DNA of 64,000 bases from Pyrus communis (lineage: Eukaryota > Streptophyta > Magnoliopsida > Rosales > Rosaceae), in NCBI RefSeq assembly GCF_963583255.1, contig NC_084804.1:21210061-21274060 (forward strand), in the 5' to 3' direction. Under the pieces are notes generated by a model, which did not search any database, was not told the origin of the DNA, and saw only the letters and a program-made list of their open reading frames with translations. Made by a program: the position numbers and the translations under genes. Shown here piece after piece: positions 10,395 through 22,417 of the stretch; the stretch's first letter is position 1; every line of letters begins with the position of its first letter.

Positions 10395-12159
10395 GAGTTT
10401 TTCTCTTCGGAATCATGAATTGAGATACTTGTAGGGTGTGGTTTGGATTAGTTTGAGAAGTTTCTTGCGCAGTTAGAAGCTGGTTTTGGTCTATTTCCGT
10501 GAGCTTTCGGAGTTTATTTTGAGATTGTGACGTTTATGCATAAATACTTCTATGCACATGTTGCTTTCCTTATTATTTTGTGCCAATGAATGGCGCTGAG
10601 AAGTGTTGTCTCCAGAGTGAAATTGTTACATGGCCAGAGCAATTTACAGCAGCACCAAATGATCCGAGTACATTTTTTTTCATATGCAAGACTTGACTTG
10701 CTCTGGCTGTAACAATTTCAACTCTGCAAATTACATTTCCTGTGATTGAATTTGATGTGGGTTTGAACGTAAAATTGTTCCAAGTATTGTCAAGAGAAGA
10801 TCATGGGATTACGGCGGCGAGTCGGGAAAGATTCTGGCTTCCTTTTCCCCAAGCGTCTTCAGGATGTGGAGTCTGCTCAGCCGAGCAGTTGGGTTGTGGT
10901 TTTTACACATCTAAACTGGACTTAAAAAACTTAAAAATTAGTAGAATTGATGGGGGACGATACGAAAGGAAAAAATTTGGATCTGATAACACGACTGAAA
11001 CAACAAGAGACTTGTATGGCTGTTGGGTTGCTAGGTATTGATTCTTGATGTAAATTTAAAATAACTGTGCAAGGGAGAGCAATTTTTATGACACGCGAAC
11101 ACCATCACGGTTGCTTACGTGTTAGTGATATAAGAACATGGGGAGACTAACGCATGTCTTTGTGTTATTGGCACGAGATGTTGTGTTAATATTGCACTCG
11201 TGTCATAAATCATTTATTATGCGAGGAGTCATAAATTCAGCTATCTTCATTTTCTCGATCCATTTTTGATCTATTGATTGTTGTCTTCATTTTCTTGTTC
11301 AGTTTTTGGTATATTTAGGGGTGGGCATAAGTATTCTTCTGTTGTAGTTCATCATTTATGAATGGTCATGCATGTATTTCGTTGTGTGATTCAATTACTA
11401 TCTTTTAGTATAAAAATCCGTTTGACATTTTTTTTGTGCTCTAAATATATGCTTGCAAGATTCAAACAATTTATTATTCAGAACCATGAACTGGCGTGAA
11501 CCGAACTGTAACCGTCCTGAATCGAACAATACAGTTTCAGAAATAAATTTAAGTGAACCACACCAAGCTGAACTATTGATATTTCTCGATTTCAGTTCAG
11601 ATGTGAGGATGAAACCGGACCGAACCGAGACGTGCCCATATAACGACTGTTATCATTACTGTACGCTTGTATTCCAGTGAAGAAAGTGCGACACAATAAA
11701 CGAAGAGTACAATACCAAATTATTACAATTAAACCTCAGATAAATTTCTATATTTTATGAAAAATAATTTCAATCCCAGTATTTTAGAAACGCATTGTCG
11801 ATGTTTGTAATGCGAGGGGCAACAAAGCAATTTCATAACTAAAAATCAATTAGAGCATGACAGGCGAATAATTGATGGGTGTTAACACCTAACAATGGAT
11901 GATAACTAAACGCGAGGTAAAAACATGAGTTTATAAGACAATTTTGCATTCATGTACTCTAATTTACTATTTTAAGAAAGCATTATATGCACAAACTCGA
12001 AGACAACTCTAACAACAGGATACCTGAATACCGTTTGTTACCATCCACATCCCACGGAGGCGACGTTCAAAACCAGTACTAAATCGGGACGTTTATATCT
12101 AAAGCTTCATAAACCGGCATCGATTAAGACCAAGGCCTCCTACTGATTTGTCTAAGAAA
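10395..12159. other. spacer between convergent PABP and SUD1-like genes
   Basis: The first 200 bp or so will be PABP 3' UTR. A hairpin lies at 10614-10725. Around 11080-11215 there is a weak inverted pair (TTTATGACACG and CGTGTCATAAA). Around 11490-11640 there are degenerate ACCGAAC-type units. Small open frames, for example 10742-11041, have no recognisable domain. I see no further gene. Confidence 0.45.
10614..10725. repeat. long imperfect hairpin downstream of PABP
   Basis: The arms at 10614-10642 and 10698-10725 pair over about 27 bp, interrupted by a 1-nt and a 2-nt bulge, around a loop of about 55 nt. Each arm contains GAAATTGTTACA and CCAGAGCAA on opposite strands. It could be a small foldback element in the 3' flank or a microRNA-like precursor; no mature sequence is recognisable. 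Confidence 0.55.
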
Positions 12160-15100
12160 TCAGGCATCAACTCGGTTAACGTGCCTTAGCCGGAGTCCTA
12201 TATCAACTTCTCGGTCGTACCGGATTAGCCCGTTGGTCTCCAAGTTAGAGCCCTGCACTTCCGAGGATGTCCCTGCTTCGTTTTGCTTCTCTTCGACGGC
12301 TTCTCCAAAGTTATGAAGCCTACGACCAACCAGATACCGGTCGTCACGTATTGAGTTGTGAAGGTTGGTGAACCAGACATGGAATCTCTTGGCGCAAAAG
12401 CACAACAGGCTAAAGCAAAGGCATCCCAGCCAGGCAAACCGATAAACTGCTGAATTCACCACTAATGGGTAACCGAGAACAGGAAATAGCCCTCTGGCAA
12501 GTACGTAAGGCACACACAGGGCAGTCAACAACTTCATTATGATTGGGAATACAATCTCGCGAAGCACCCAAAGCCCTTGCAGCCTAGAGAAACCGTCTTC
12601 CCTCACCCTTTCGAACTTTACTCGCCATGTTTCATCCACCAGTGGCATCATGTGATCCAACATAACCTGCAGAAGTGCATAACAAGCACCAGCGATAAAA
12701 ATAAAAACCAAACTACTTTGCGATAGAAAATCCTCAACGTAAAGAAGTTGCACAGATTATGCAACAGGTTATTTTATAAGACCACGTACCAGTCTAGTCC
12801 ATATCTTGAGAAAAATAAGGCCCAATGCCCAGTCCTGGTAAAGCAAGAACACTGGGCTTTCATCAACAGGCACACGCATTGGCACGATCACCAGAAGCTC
12901 AAAGAGCAGCCCAATCAATACCGGAATGACAAAAATCTGAAACAATAAATGTATGTCAGAATGAAAACACATACGAACCTGATATAAAACACGGATTTAT
13001 AGGAGTAAAAAACCAAATGATTCTTACCCATATTGACAAAAGTGCGGAACTCTTGATAACAATGGCACACCACTTCCAGATCTGGCCTAACAGAACTGCA
13101 ACCCTCTTTGTTCGAATATGCTCAATTGAGTATCTTACTCCGGCCACAGCAGTCCATATTATGTAGCTTCCAATGATGAAAGCATACAAATCTAAAAAAA
13201 AGAAAGGGTATGAAAATTCAGCAGTTGTATCTCAGATGTATGAAACGTAATGTTTAGAAGAGAAATTACCATTGCACTTGATTCCATGTGTTATAGGGAG
13301 AAAAGGAATGACATTGAAAATTGCCCTTCCAAGTGAGGTTGGTACGACTATTAAGGCAGAGTTGAAGACAAGTAACGTCATCCAAGCCACAACCAACAAG
13401 AGTACAATGCGAAGCACAAAACTGTACCTTCTGAAAGACAAAAAGAAAAAGATATTAGTAACTAGAAGACGTAAAACTGGTTAACAAAATCAATTAAAAC
13501 AACACAGTTCAAAGATGCAAGCAGGAATATGAAAAAAAAGGATGTCAAGACGTAAAATTGTTTAGTAAGAACAGCTGCAATTTTTTTACAAGTTTTCTAT
13601 CTCAAAGCAGGAAAGCAAACCAAGAAAATTAGATTCAGGTAGGCACAATAAGGACAATTCTTGAAAATCAGCCTGCAATAATAAAAGATAGGATCCGAAT
13701 GAAATCAATTTGTAAGGATTCTCTAAACTTACTCAGAATCAGATTGTTCATCTGTGTCATCCTCTTCTACGACAATTGAGTCCCCTGATGCAAGAATGCC
13801 CGCATTAGGATCATCAGCACCTGGAAGTGCCACCAAAGCCTGATCATGTACCCCTAGTTGAACCTGTACTCTATCCTGTCTACCTGGCTCTGCATTTCCA
13901 TTTTCCTGAGCACCATTGTCCTCAGGTCTGGGCAATAAGAAATCCGTTAAACCAAGTGCCCAACCAACTGCCGTAAACCAATAACGGAGGAGGGATTTAA
14001 TCGTTGTCCTTAATTTGAAATGCTCAATGGCGAATGGAATACATATTTGAAAAAGAAGCATGTCCGCAGGAATTTCAGTAAATGGGTCCGACACCCTGCC
14101 AATGGGAAAAAAGTAAGGCACAAGTTAGAGAACAATATAAAATATCAAAAATATCACAGCAGTTAGAGAATAATAAGTGACAAGGAAGAATAGAGGGTCA
14201 TCTTACGAGATGTCAAGAGGAAAAATGGAAGGTGCCATCCGCATAGCTAGTTTAACTGGTAAAAACACCAGCATCACAATTAAACTCCCATACACCGCAA
14301 CAGATAACAGGACCCTGCGAGCATGTTTGTGCACCGGATCATCAATAAGATCGCGGAAGGGATTGTAGTTTGGATCAGCTGGATCTCTAAGGAAATAAAG
14401 AACTCCATTACGCAGAACCTGCAGGAAGAACATAGGACAAAAAAATACATGTAAAACTGGTGTTTGGAAAAGCAAATTAGCCATACAACTAAAATGGCAA
14501 AGAACAATACCCCTCGAAGAAGACTGACGAATATGCTTATTTGTAGCATGTATACAATTCCAACAACCCAATGGACCAGTGAACTGGCTAAGGGAGATGC
14601 TGAGAAGAACTGAACCCTGTGAGACATGGACTTCCCAAACATCCTTATTGTGCAAACATCTAGCCACCATCCACACATCAATGGAAATACCCCCAGTTCA
14701 ATGACTAGAAGAAATGCAACCTTAATCATAGTCATCAAATGCCTCATTGCTGCCAAGAACTGCCTGAAGAGAGATGGAATTGTCTCTGCCATAGAAGCAA
14801 TACCATAGAACCTTCCCAAAGTCAATGGCTCACCCCTAGTGTACCGAATCAAAGCAACAATGCCAAGGTAGAAGAAAACTAGGGAGAATATAAACATGTA
14901 TCCAATAGCAAGAGTTGTAACATCAGACAGCCTTGATGTCCCAAGCGTTGCCCCTTTCAGGAAGTCTGCTGAAAGTGGTGAACTTATATTGTTTGCTACC
15001 TCATTTAGTCCACTCATGTTTGCTTTCAGGGTCTCTTCAACCTGGCCGACCATACCGCTTTGTTGGCTTTCAGATGATAAATTTGTTACGGCCGTTAATG

Positions 15101-17314
15101 CATTCTTCAATGTCACATTTGCCAAGGAAAGGGCTGACTCTGTGAGTGGCATGACCGTTGACAATACTGGACGAGTAGCAGTGGAGAAAAGCCAAGACAA
15201 ATGATAGAGTATTATCCGACCAATTGAGAAAGGCACAAAGATTACTACGCCAAGGAATATCATATTGCTGGCCAGAACCTGAAGAAAGAATTGGAACCAT
15301 TCAATGTATTAATACAAATTACATAAAAAATCCTTAAACAACATAGACTCCTAAATGAGCCACTACCACTGAAAATTGACCTCAACCAATTAGCACACAC
15401 AATACAGATGCATAAACAAGCTATAGTTGCCAGAGCAATCAGAAACAAAACGAGAAAGACAATAAAAAAGAGAGAACAACCTAAAAATAGAAATATAAGA
15501 GCATTAACTAATTATCAGAAAACATAATCTAAAGAAGAAGGAGAAAAAGAGCAAAACGAAAACTTACAGTGAATGCATTTTCAACTAAATGAAATACAGG
15601 TCCCTGCATGCCAACGAGCTCATCAAACGGTACATCCTCAGCGCCATCAGCATCATCCAGACCATCAAACATCTGTTCCACATGAGCCTCAAGACGAGCT
15701 GCCTGCATCTCCCACCGAGCAGCAACATTTTCTGCATTCCTTCTAATCATTTGACCTGCTCCAGCAATCCCTTGTGCTCCAGCAGCATCTTCCCCATTCA
15801 CATCACCAACAAAGTTCCTGTTAGCTTGTCCAGGAGCTCTCCTTGCAGGACGGGCACCATTTCTTTCCCCTTCATCTTCTCTGTCAGCATCCTGTCCTCC
15901 TAGCTCACGTAAATGCCTGAAGTAATCCCTCAGAGAAGTGGCCCCGAGAAAAATAAACACAATGCTAGCAGAAAGTAGGAACCCATGCAGACAATCGGTA
16001 AGGATTACTGTAGTGGATAAATGACTAAGGAATAATCTCTGAGCTTCACCAAAACTCCTCACAAAAGCCAACCGCCATATCCAAAATGTAATAAAAGGTA
16101 TAATGAGGAGCCAAACAGAAAGCACAAAACCAAGGCGCAGAAAGAATTGCAGAACATGGCAAGTTTTCATTGCCATCCCAACTACAAACTCTTGAAAAGG
16201 AAGCCTTGCAGGGGCATTCTCAGCATAAACCGGAGAGAACGAAAATGCATGCTTGCAAACCTGCAATGCATGTAAAGTAATCATGAGCTCCCGAGAACAT
16301 AAAAATTATATCACCAATAAGCTTAAGCACAGATAGAATGACAATTTGAAAAAGATAAGAAACAATGTTGGAGCTCCCAATGAAATCCAACGCAACTTGT
16401 ATCTTGATTAGATGCGTCATTAAAAATTATTCAAGGTCCAAGATAAATGATATAAGCTCAAAACAGTTCACAAACCTCCGCTAGGATATTAACACGTAGC
16501 AACTTCTGCCCTTCGAACCTGGGCGTAATGCTGGAGTTTAGCTTCTTACTAACACAATGATATTTTTTCTTCTCTAAACCATTGCCTCCCACCACACAAT
16601 CCTAAACAAATTTCAAATATATCTTGCTCTTTCGTTTTCGTTTTCTATCTAGTAAACGGAAGCACTCCCATGCACACTAGCATACAATAATCTTGTGGTT
16701 CTCATATCATATGGTTGAGTTAAGACCCCCATAATACAATGATGAACTAACAGGAAAATGATTTCAGAGTTGAATAAAAAGCTCAACTTCGTTTTGATTA
16801 CTCAAAACGACACCGCTTGACTCCCTTACCAATATCATAAACAAAAGGGGTAAAATAAACCCTAGAACCCTAATCTAATCAATTCCAAACTCTTATCTGA
16901 AAATTTTAGGGATTGCAGACACCAATTCAATCACCCACAGAGACCGAAATGGACAAAATTCAACAAAATCCAATCACAGAGAGAGAGAGAGAGAGAGAAT
17001 TGAACCTCGCATTGGCGAGCATTGCTGTGATTGAGCCACTGCAGGAGGCAATCCTGGTGGACAAATTTGATGCTTCCGCTACAAGCGCACGGGTACCGGA
17101 GCGGGTTATCGGCGTCGCCCGGGTTTCTACAGATCCGGCACACGTCCTCCTCCTCTTCCTCATCGTCGTACTTGACCGCCACCGACGAAGACGAGGTCGT
17201 CGTCGTCGCCGCCGCCGCGGCGCTCGCTTCGTTCTCCTGAGACGACGACGTCTTGCCGGTATCGATTGGGATGTCCCGGTCAGCGGACGGCGGCAGGGCC
17301 GGGGCGATCTCCAT
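12160..17314 (-). CDS. SUD1: DOA10/MARCH6-type E3 ubiquitin ligase, SUD1/CER9 family
   Basis: This is a multi-pass ER-membrane RING-CH ubiquitin ligase of the yeast Doa10 family, acting in ER-associated degradation. In Arabidopsis the homologue SUD1/CER9 restrains HMG-CoA reductase activity and affects cutin and wax. Exons in coding order are 17314-17006, 16260-15568, 15278-14511, 14418-14207, 14095-13733, 13430-13270, 13191-13028, 12936-12790 and 12666-12160. Phase is consistent throughout, giving 1107 aa, close to the family length. The N-terminal RING-CH has its C4HC3 ligands at C59, C62, C76, C78, H86, C89, C102 and C105, and intron 1 splits it just before the last Cys. An acidic run (DDEEEEED) precedes it. 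Many hydrophobic membrane segments follow, and exon 4 (about residues 591-661) carries the conserved TEB4/Doa10 block. The ATG lies in a GC-rich first exon; no earlier in-frame start was used. Confidence 0.93.
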
Positions 17315-17700
17315 GGGTCGGTCAGGGGTGGGTCGGAGTCCGCGTTGGGTATTGTCGATCGGTCCTCGGTGGGGGCGTTTGAAATGATGACGAAAGATGG
17401 GTGGGTTTTAGGGTCGTGGTGGGAAAAGATGGCGATGGGTAATCTTAGCGGGGAGTATATTTTATGTTCCGGCTTTGCCCCTGCGGGCCTTTATTTGATT
17501 TGGGGGTATGTCGGTGATTTTACGTTGGAGGTGTTCGTGGGGGTGACGTGGACGCGTGTGGAGGTAGAGGTCGTTTGGTACCGGGAAGTTTCGACGGTCC
17601 CCGAAACACATCACGTCAGGAGTGACGTGATTAACTTTGAAGGTTAAGGTTAACTTACAACAGGGTTGAAATTGGATATGGGTAGAAGATTGACAACATC

Positions 17701-17785
17701 GGGGTGGTGGCGCAGTTGGCTAGCGCGTAGGTCTCATAGCTTCTGAGTTATCCTGAGGTCGAGAGTTCGAGCCTCTCTCACCCCA
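17701..17785 (+). tRNA. trnM-CAU: elongator tRNA-Met(CAU) with intron
   Basis: The 7-bp acceptor stem pairs GGGGTGG with TCACCCC, with discriminator A at 17785. The anticodon CAT is at 17735-17737. An 11-nt intron (17739-17749) follows the purine after the anticodon, the canonical position, as is usual for plant nuclear elongator tRNA-Met genes. The B-box/T-arm GAGTTCGAGCCTC region is intact. It lies about 390 bp from the SUD1-like start codon, on the opposite strand. Confidence 0.95.
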
Positions 17786-17792
17786 TCTCAAC

Positions 17793-17803
17793 TTTTTTTT
17801 TTT
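17793..17803 (+). terminator. RNA polymerase III terminator of tRNA-Met
   Basis: A run of 11 T begins 8 nt after the tRNA 3' end, a standard Pol III stop signal. Confidence 0.85.
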
Positions 17804-17826
17804 AATTTACTTTTTTTAGCAAATTA

Positions 17827-18253
17827 TATTTCATTTATTCTAGAAATCCTTCTGAGCTCACCCCCAATAAACTCACAAAAGATTTTTTTCTAAGGGGAGG
17901 GGGTGGGATTAGTCTCATAATGAACTAGCAATACTGTAGTTCAAATTTGCCTTTAGAGATAATCAAACCTAAGCTTCTCACTTACAAGTGAAGAGGAATA
18001 TCACTAGACCATAATTAGGCCTGGCAAACAGATCGTGTTATTTCATTTATTCTAGAAATCCTTCTGAGCTCACCCCCAATAAACTCACAAAAGATTTTTT
18101 TTTCTAAGGGGAGGGGGTGGGGCTAGTCTCACAATGAACTAACAATAATGTAGTTCAAATTCGCATTTAGAGATAATCAAACCTAAGCCTCTCACTTACA
18201 AATGAAGAGGAATACCACTAGACCATAATTAGGTCTGGCAAATGGATCGTGTT
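17827..18253. repeat. tandem duplication of SINE-like sequence plus hAT end
   Basis: Two head-to-tail copies of about 212-215 bp (17827-18038 and 18039-18253) differ by a few substitutions. Each contains a diverged repeat with the phrase CTCTCACTTACAA, also related to sequence near 25.5 kb, and each ends with the first 20 or so bases of the hAT element that starts at 18230. The duplication therefore arose after that hAT inserted. Confidence 0.8.
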
Positions 18254-18687
18254 CGTGTCATTTTTGTGTAACACTTGTTATCTTAACGGGTAAAGTGACT
18301 TGACCCGTTAAGAAAAATATATTTTTTTTCTTAAATTTGCACATACCACACATTGCCACATAAATATTACTTCAAAACATTAAAACACATTTATCGTTTA
18401 AGTACTATATCTACACTCGAAAATAACAGCATAATAAAAAAACATTCATACACTACTAGTCTATTACAAAATATTAAATGTGCAAGGATATGCAAAATGA
18501 AAATGTTTTTGTTTTTAAGGTTGTGAAGTCTTTCTCAAAAGTTTAAACCTTGTCAATGGAACTCAAAACTTGCATATTTACAAAATTCTTAATTTTCATC
18601 GATCATCATGAGAAAATTGTTTTGGAACTTTGGTTTGATCTATTGCCTTCAAGAGTTATGTTGATGAGGTTTTCAGTAAGGTTTTCC

Positions 18688-20043
18688 CAAGGTTCTAAAA
18701 AAATCTGGGCGCTAGTCGGGTGACGAGCTAGCACCTAGCGCCTAGGACGGATCTAGGCGGATTTAAGTTAATTTCTTGTATATGTTGTAAATAAATGTAT
18801 ATTACACATAAAAAATTATACTTATATGAAATTCATGGATAAGATAATAAAAGAATGATAAAGTAAAAAAAGAGTATCCAACAAGTCTAAAATTTAAAAA
18901 CACATTAAGCACATATGTCATATAACTTAAGACATTTTGAATGATTATATCAAATTTTTTAAAAATAAAAGTAAAAATCTGAAGTAATGGCTTGGGTGGT
19001 TAATAATGAAACTACTAGAAAGCCATGCCAGTTATCCCTTAATGAAACCACGCCCATTGGTATCATCCCCGAAATCCTCTCTCTTTTATTTATGATTTTA
19101 TTGGTGTCCTACTTTGAACTTTGGAGCCAAAACCGGTTAGAGCATGGGTCTTTTATTTATGATTTTATCTGGGTTGGTGACACTTTCAACTTTTGAGCAC
19201 CAAAACCAGTCAGAGCATGCATCCTTCCCCATTTCATATCAATCAGTCTCATCTCTCTCACATATTTTCTCTCTCTCTCTGACACACAAACCCTAGGTTC
19301 TCGTGCACTTTCCACTCTCTCACATCACTCTCTCCCTCTCTCTCTCTAAACCTACACATTCAACCACCAATTCTTATCATCACTCACACATCACCATCAT
19401 TTTTGTTTTTGAAAACCGGTTCTCTTCTCTCTCTCTCTCTCTCTCTCCCTTCGAACTCTCTGCCTTCTTTCTAAACCACCATAGCCAAAGAGAGCTCCAA
19501 GCACCATCACCACAAATTCCAATTAAATCGAGACCCCAAACCACCAAATGCAAGACTTGCGCAACCTGGGGATCCCTATGGTACCTTTGCATGTTAAATT
19601 CTGTGATGGAAAGTAGGAGAATCCAAGCAGGGGTTCTCGGTGAGAGTTGCTCTAATGGAATCGAGCTACAACCTTTGAAAATTGAGCTTCTGGCGTGGAG
19701 CTCCGGTGAGGGACCAGTCGAACTTGGGGTCCCATGAACTCGAATTAATCCCGTTCGAAACTCAGGTAACTTAACCCATGCTCTGCATGTTAATTTCAAG
19801 TTTAAATTCGAGTTTGTGATTTTGGGTTTCTGTTTGGAATTTCTTCCCAGGAAACCATTTCACTCTGCTTGGATAGCTACTTAGACCGCCTAGGCCGCCT
19901 CAGAGCGCCTAGGAGGCCGCCTCAGAGCGCCTAGGCGGGCGCCTAACAGCTCCCCGATTTTTCTTAACGATTCGAACTTAATCGCATCGGCACACCTCCG
20001 CCTAGCACCTAGGCGGCCGCCTAGGCCGATTTTTAGAACACTG
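18688..20043. mobile_element. non-autonomous hAT nested in the larger hAT
   Basis: The left end reads CAAGGTTCTAAAAAAATC and the right end, reversed, CAGTGTTCTAAAAATCGG. An exact 8-bp target duplication, GGTTTTCC, is at 18680-18687 and 20044-20051. Subterminal CCTAGGCG/CGCCTAGG repeats cluster at both ends (18710-18765 and 19885-20030), typical of transposase-binding arrays. The interior is not transposase: it has a direct repeat of about 70 bp (around 19079-19220), a long CT-rich block (19225-19450) and a less AT-rich stretch to 19740 that I cannot assign. Confidence 0.8.
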
Positions 20044-20189
20044 GGTTTTCCACGTTAGAACTCTCTTCCGCATAAACTAAGTATAAAAAAAACCAAACAT
20101 TAAAAACCATTCAAATTATGAGAAGTTTACCAAAATAATTATGAAAAGAAATAAAACAATAGTACTATACCATATAAAAATAAATTAGC

Positions 20190-20988
20190 TCATTTTCCAA
20201 ATAGCCAATCTCGCGTGCACAACAAAGCTTGAACTGTTTCTAGTAACAATGAACAATGATATGGATCTAGTACTCTACCCCCAATACTAAATGCAAATTC
20301 TGATGCAATAGTTGAAATGGGAATTGTTAGCACACCTCATGCTAACTAAGAAAGTATCAAATAATAAAAACACTCCATTTGCCACCAAGAAAGAACATCT
20401 ATGTCTACTTTTTTTATCTATTCTTTTATCCTCTAAATACTTCTGAAATTCATTTTTTTCAATCGAACTTGAACCATCGTAATTATTATCTAAATCCTAC
20501 ATCATAAAAAATAAAAACGAAAACGTAATAAGAATCATGCTTCATGTCAATTTCAAATATAATATCAACACTTTTTATAGTACTACTATTACAAATATAT
20601 AAAGTAAATAAAAACAAACTTAGGTTACCTCAAAGAGAACATCTCCATATTTTGTTTGATGATAAGACACTGAATTCATTAGAGTATTTGAATTATCAAG
20701 ATGCGAAAGTTTTTTCAAGTACACACCAAAAAGAACACTCAATTTGTCATTAACTTTTGTAAATTCGACTGAATTCACACCATGAAGCTTTGTGTAAGCC
20801 CAATCCACAGAATGCAATTTATAACAAGTGTCTAAGATGATTGCAATTGCCAAAATCAAACTGTACTCTGACCAATACTTCTCAAACTCCGTGTACATGT
20901 AAGTTCCAATCTTATTCATGAAACTTTCAGAGTCATCCATGGCTGCCTTAATTTGAAGTTGGATTACGAACACCTTAGGGAAGAACAA
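20190..20988 (-). pseudogene. hAT transposase remnant (C-terminal part)
   Basis: A 122-codon frame (20988-20620) contains the plant hAT RNase-H-like segment, with EKYWSEYSLILAIAIILD followed by YKLHSVDWAY. Further 3', around 20300-20190, the translation resumes as the C-terminal dimerisation region with [11 protein letters not shown] and CTRDWL before a stop at 20190-20192. The two parts are separated by AT-rich sequence with stops. The BED zinc-finger N-terminus is missing, so this is a dead copy. Confidence 0.75.
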
Positions 20989-21123
20989 TTTGTAACGGGA
21001 GTAAGTTTAGACTGGAGAGATTAGAGTGAATGAGAGAGAAGAGAAGGAAAGCCTCCAACCTAATGCACAATGGACGGCTGAGATTAAATCTCAGCCAATC
21101 CAATGGTCACCAATTTTTTTTAA

Positions 21124-21158
<35 letters not shown>

Positions 21159-21371
21159 TTGTATTTTTTTTAGGGGTATAAAATTAATATTTTGCTTATT
21201 GTGTATCGTGGTATCCATGTGTATACCCAAACCAACTCGTTATCTTAATAGGTGCTTATCGAGTTACCTGATAACGACCCTATTCATTATCGTGTTGACC
21301 CGAACACCTGTTAATTTCGTGTCATGTCGGGTTATCGGGTCATGTCAGGAATTGTCAGGCCTAACCGTAAT

Positions 21372-21796
21372 ACTAAGTGGCAACTCCCAAAAGATATTAT
21401 GCAACTGATTTTACAACAGCTCTCTATATCAGATTCCCTTTGATAATAAAATAGAGCATGTCAAATCCTAGGTGGATATATGACATCAAAAATCCTTCCA
21501 ACCGAAATGTTATTTGCTGACTGGATTTCAAGCCTTCATGTTTAGGAGCCAAATTTGGCATCAACGTCAATTTTTTTTTTTTTTTTGTTATAATTTTATA
21601 GTGGATCCTTTATTCCACTAACATTTTAACCAATAAAATTTTCTTTCAACAATTTTTTAAATAAATATAACCATTTAAAGCTCTACATTAATTAAAAAAA
21701 AAAAACTAATATTTGACAACTCGGTTGGAGAAACACAAAATTTGACATAAGATTTCAGATTGCCACATCAGCCATTAATTGAATTTGACTCGAAGG
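21372..21796. other. spacer, repeat-derived
   Basis: The first bases continue the SINE-like sequence interrupted by the hAT element. The remainder is AT-rich with oligo-T and oligo-A tracts and no gene that I can recognise. Confidence 0.4.
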
Positions 21797-22417
21797 GGGC
21801 TGTAGTCAATATAGGATAGGAGGATTTTAAAAGATTTTAAAAGTAATAGATTTGATAGGATTTGAAAACTCCTACAAACTCCATATGAATTTTTAAGGAT
21901 TTCTATGGACTTGATTTATTATTTTGATTTTTAAGGATTTCTATGGACTTGATTTATTATTTTGATTGATTTTTATTGGTTACTATCAAAACATACTGAG
22001 ATTTTGCATCAAAAGAAGGTCAACTTGTTGTTTGAGTGATTTTTCTTTTGTTTTTTTTGTGATCAACATCTTTCCTCCAACTTTTCTTCCCCCATTATTC
22101 GTAGCCATTTTTTTCCTCTTCAACCATCTTCTGCCGCTGTATATTTGGCATCGCCTTACTCCTCATTTTCGTGTTTTGTCAACCCACATCCAGTGGAGAC
22201 CAACCAAATCTTAATTTATTGACGCATATAGATAATTGAAGAAGGAAACCACCAATGCCCATTCCTTGTTTATTATTTCTTAGAGAAAGACTATCATATA
22301 TAGCCATTTTCTAACCAACACTTATTGAATTGCACCTAGCCAAATTAGTGCATACATTACTTTTCTCCTTCGGAGACAACTTATACAAGGTGTGGATACA
22401 TTGCATAACTGAGATAC

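Larger units (their letters stand above)
18230..21363 (-). mobile_element. Ac-like hAT element, interrupted by a second hAT
   Basis: The ends are imperfect inverted repeats: TAGGTCTGGCA on the left and GTCAGGCCTA on the right. Each is followed inward by subterminal GACCCG/CGGGT-type motifs around 18280-18310 and 21290-21345. An 8-bp target duplication is visible with one mismatch: ACCATAAT at 18222-18229 and ACCGTAAT at 21364-21371. Within it lie the remains of a hAT transposase on the - strand and a complete smaller hAT (18688-20043). Without that insert the element is about 1.8 kb, so it is internally deleted. It landed in a SINE-like repeat whose sequence resumes after 21371. Confidence 0.75.

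Noticed and set aside
11080..11215. A weak inverted pair around TTTATGACACG as a MITE.
   Set aside because: The arms are short, the flanks show no duplication, and the interior is not repeat-like enough to support an element.
16913..17647. A 244-codon + strand frame across the SUD1-like first exon.
   Set aside because: It is antisense to the exon encoding the RING-CH cysteines and owes its openness to GC-rich codons. No domain is recognisable.
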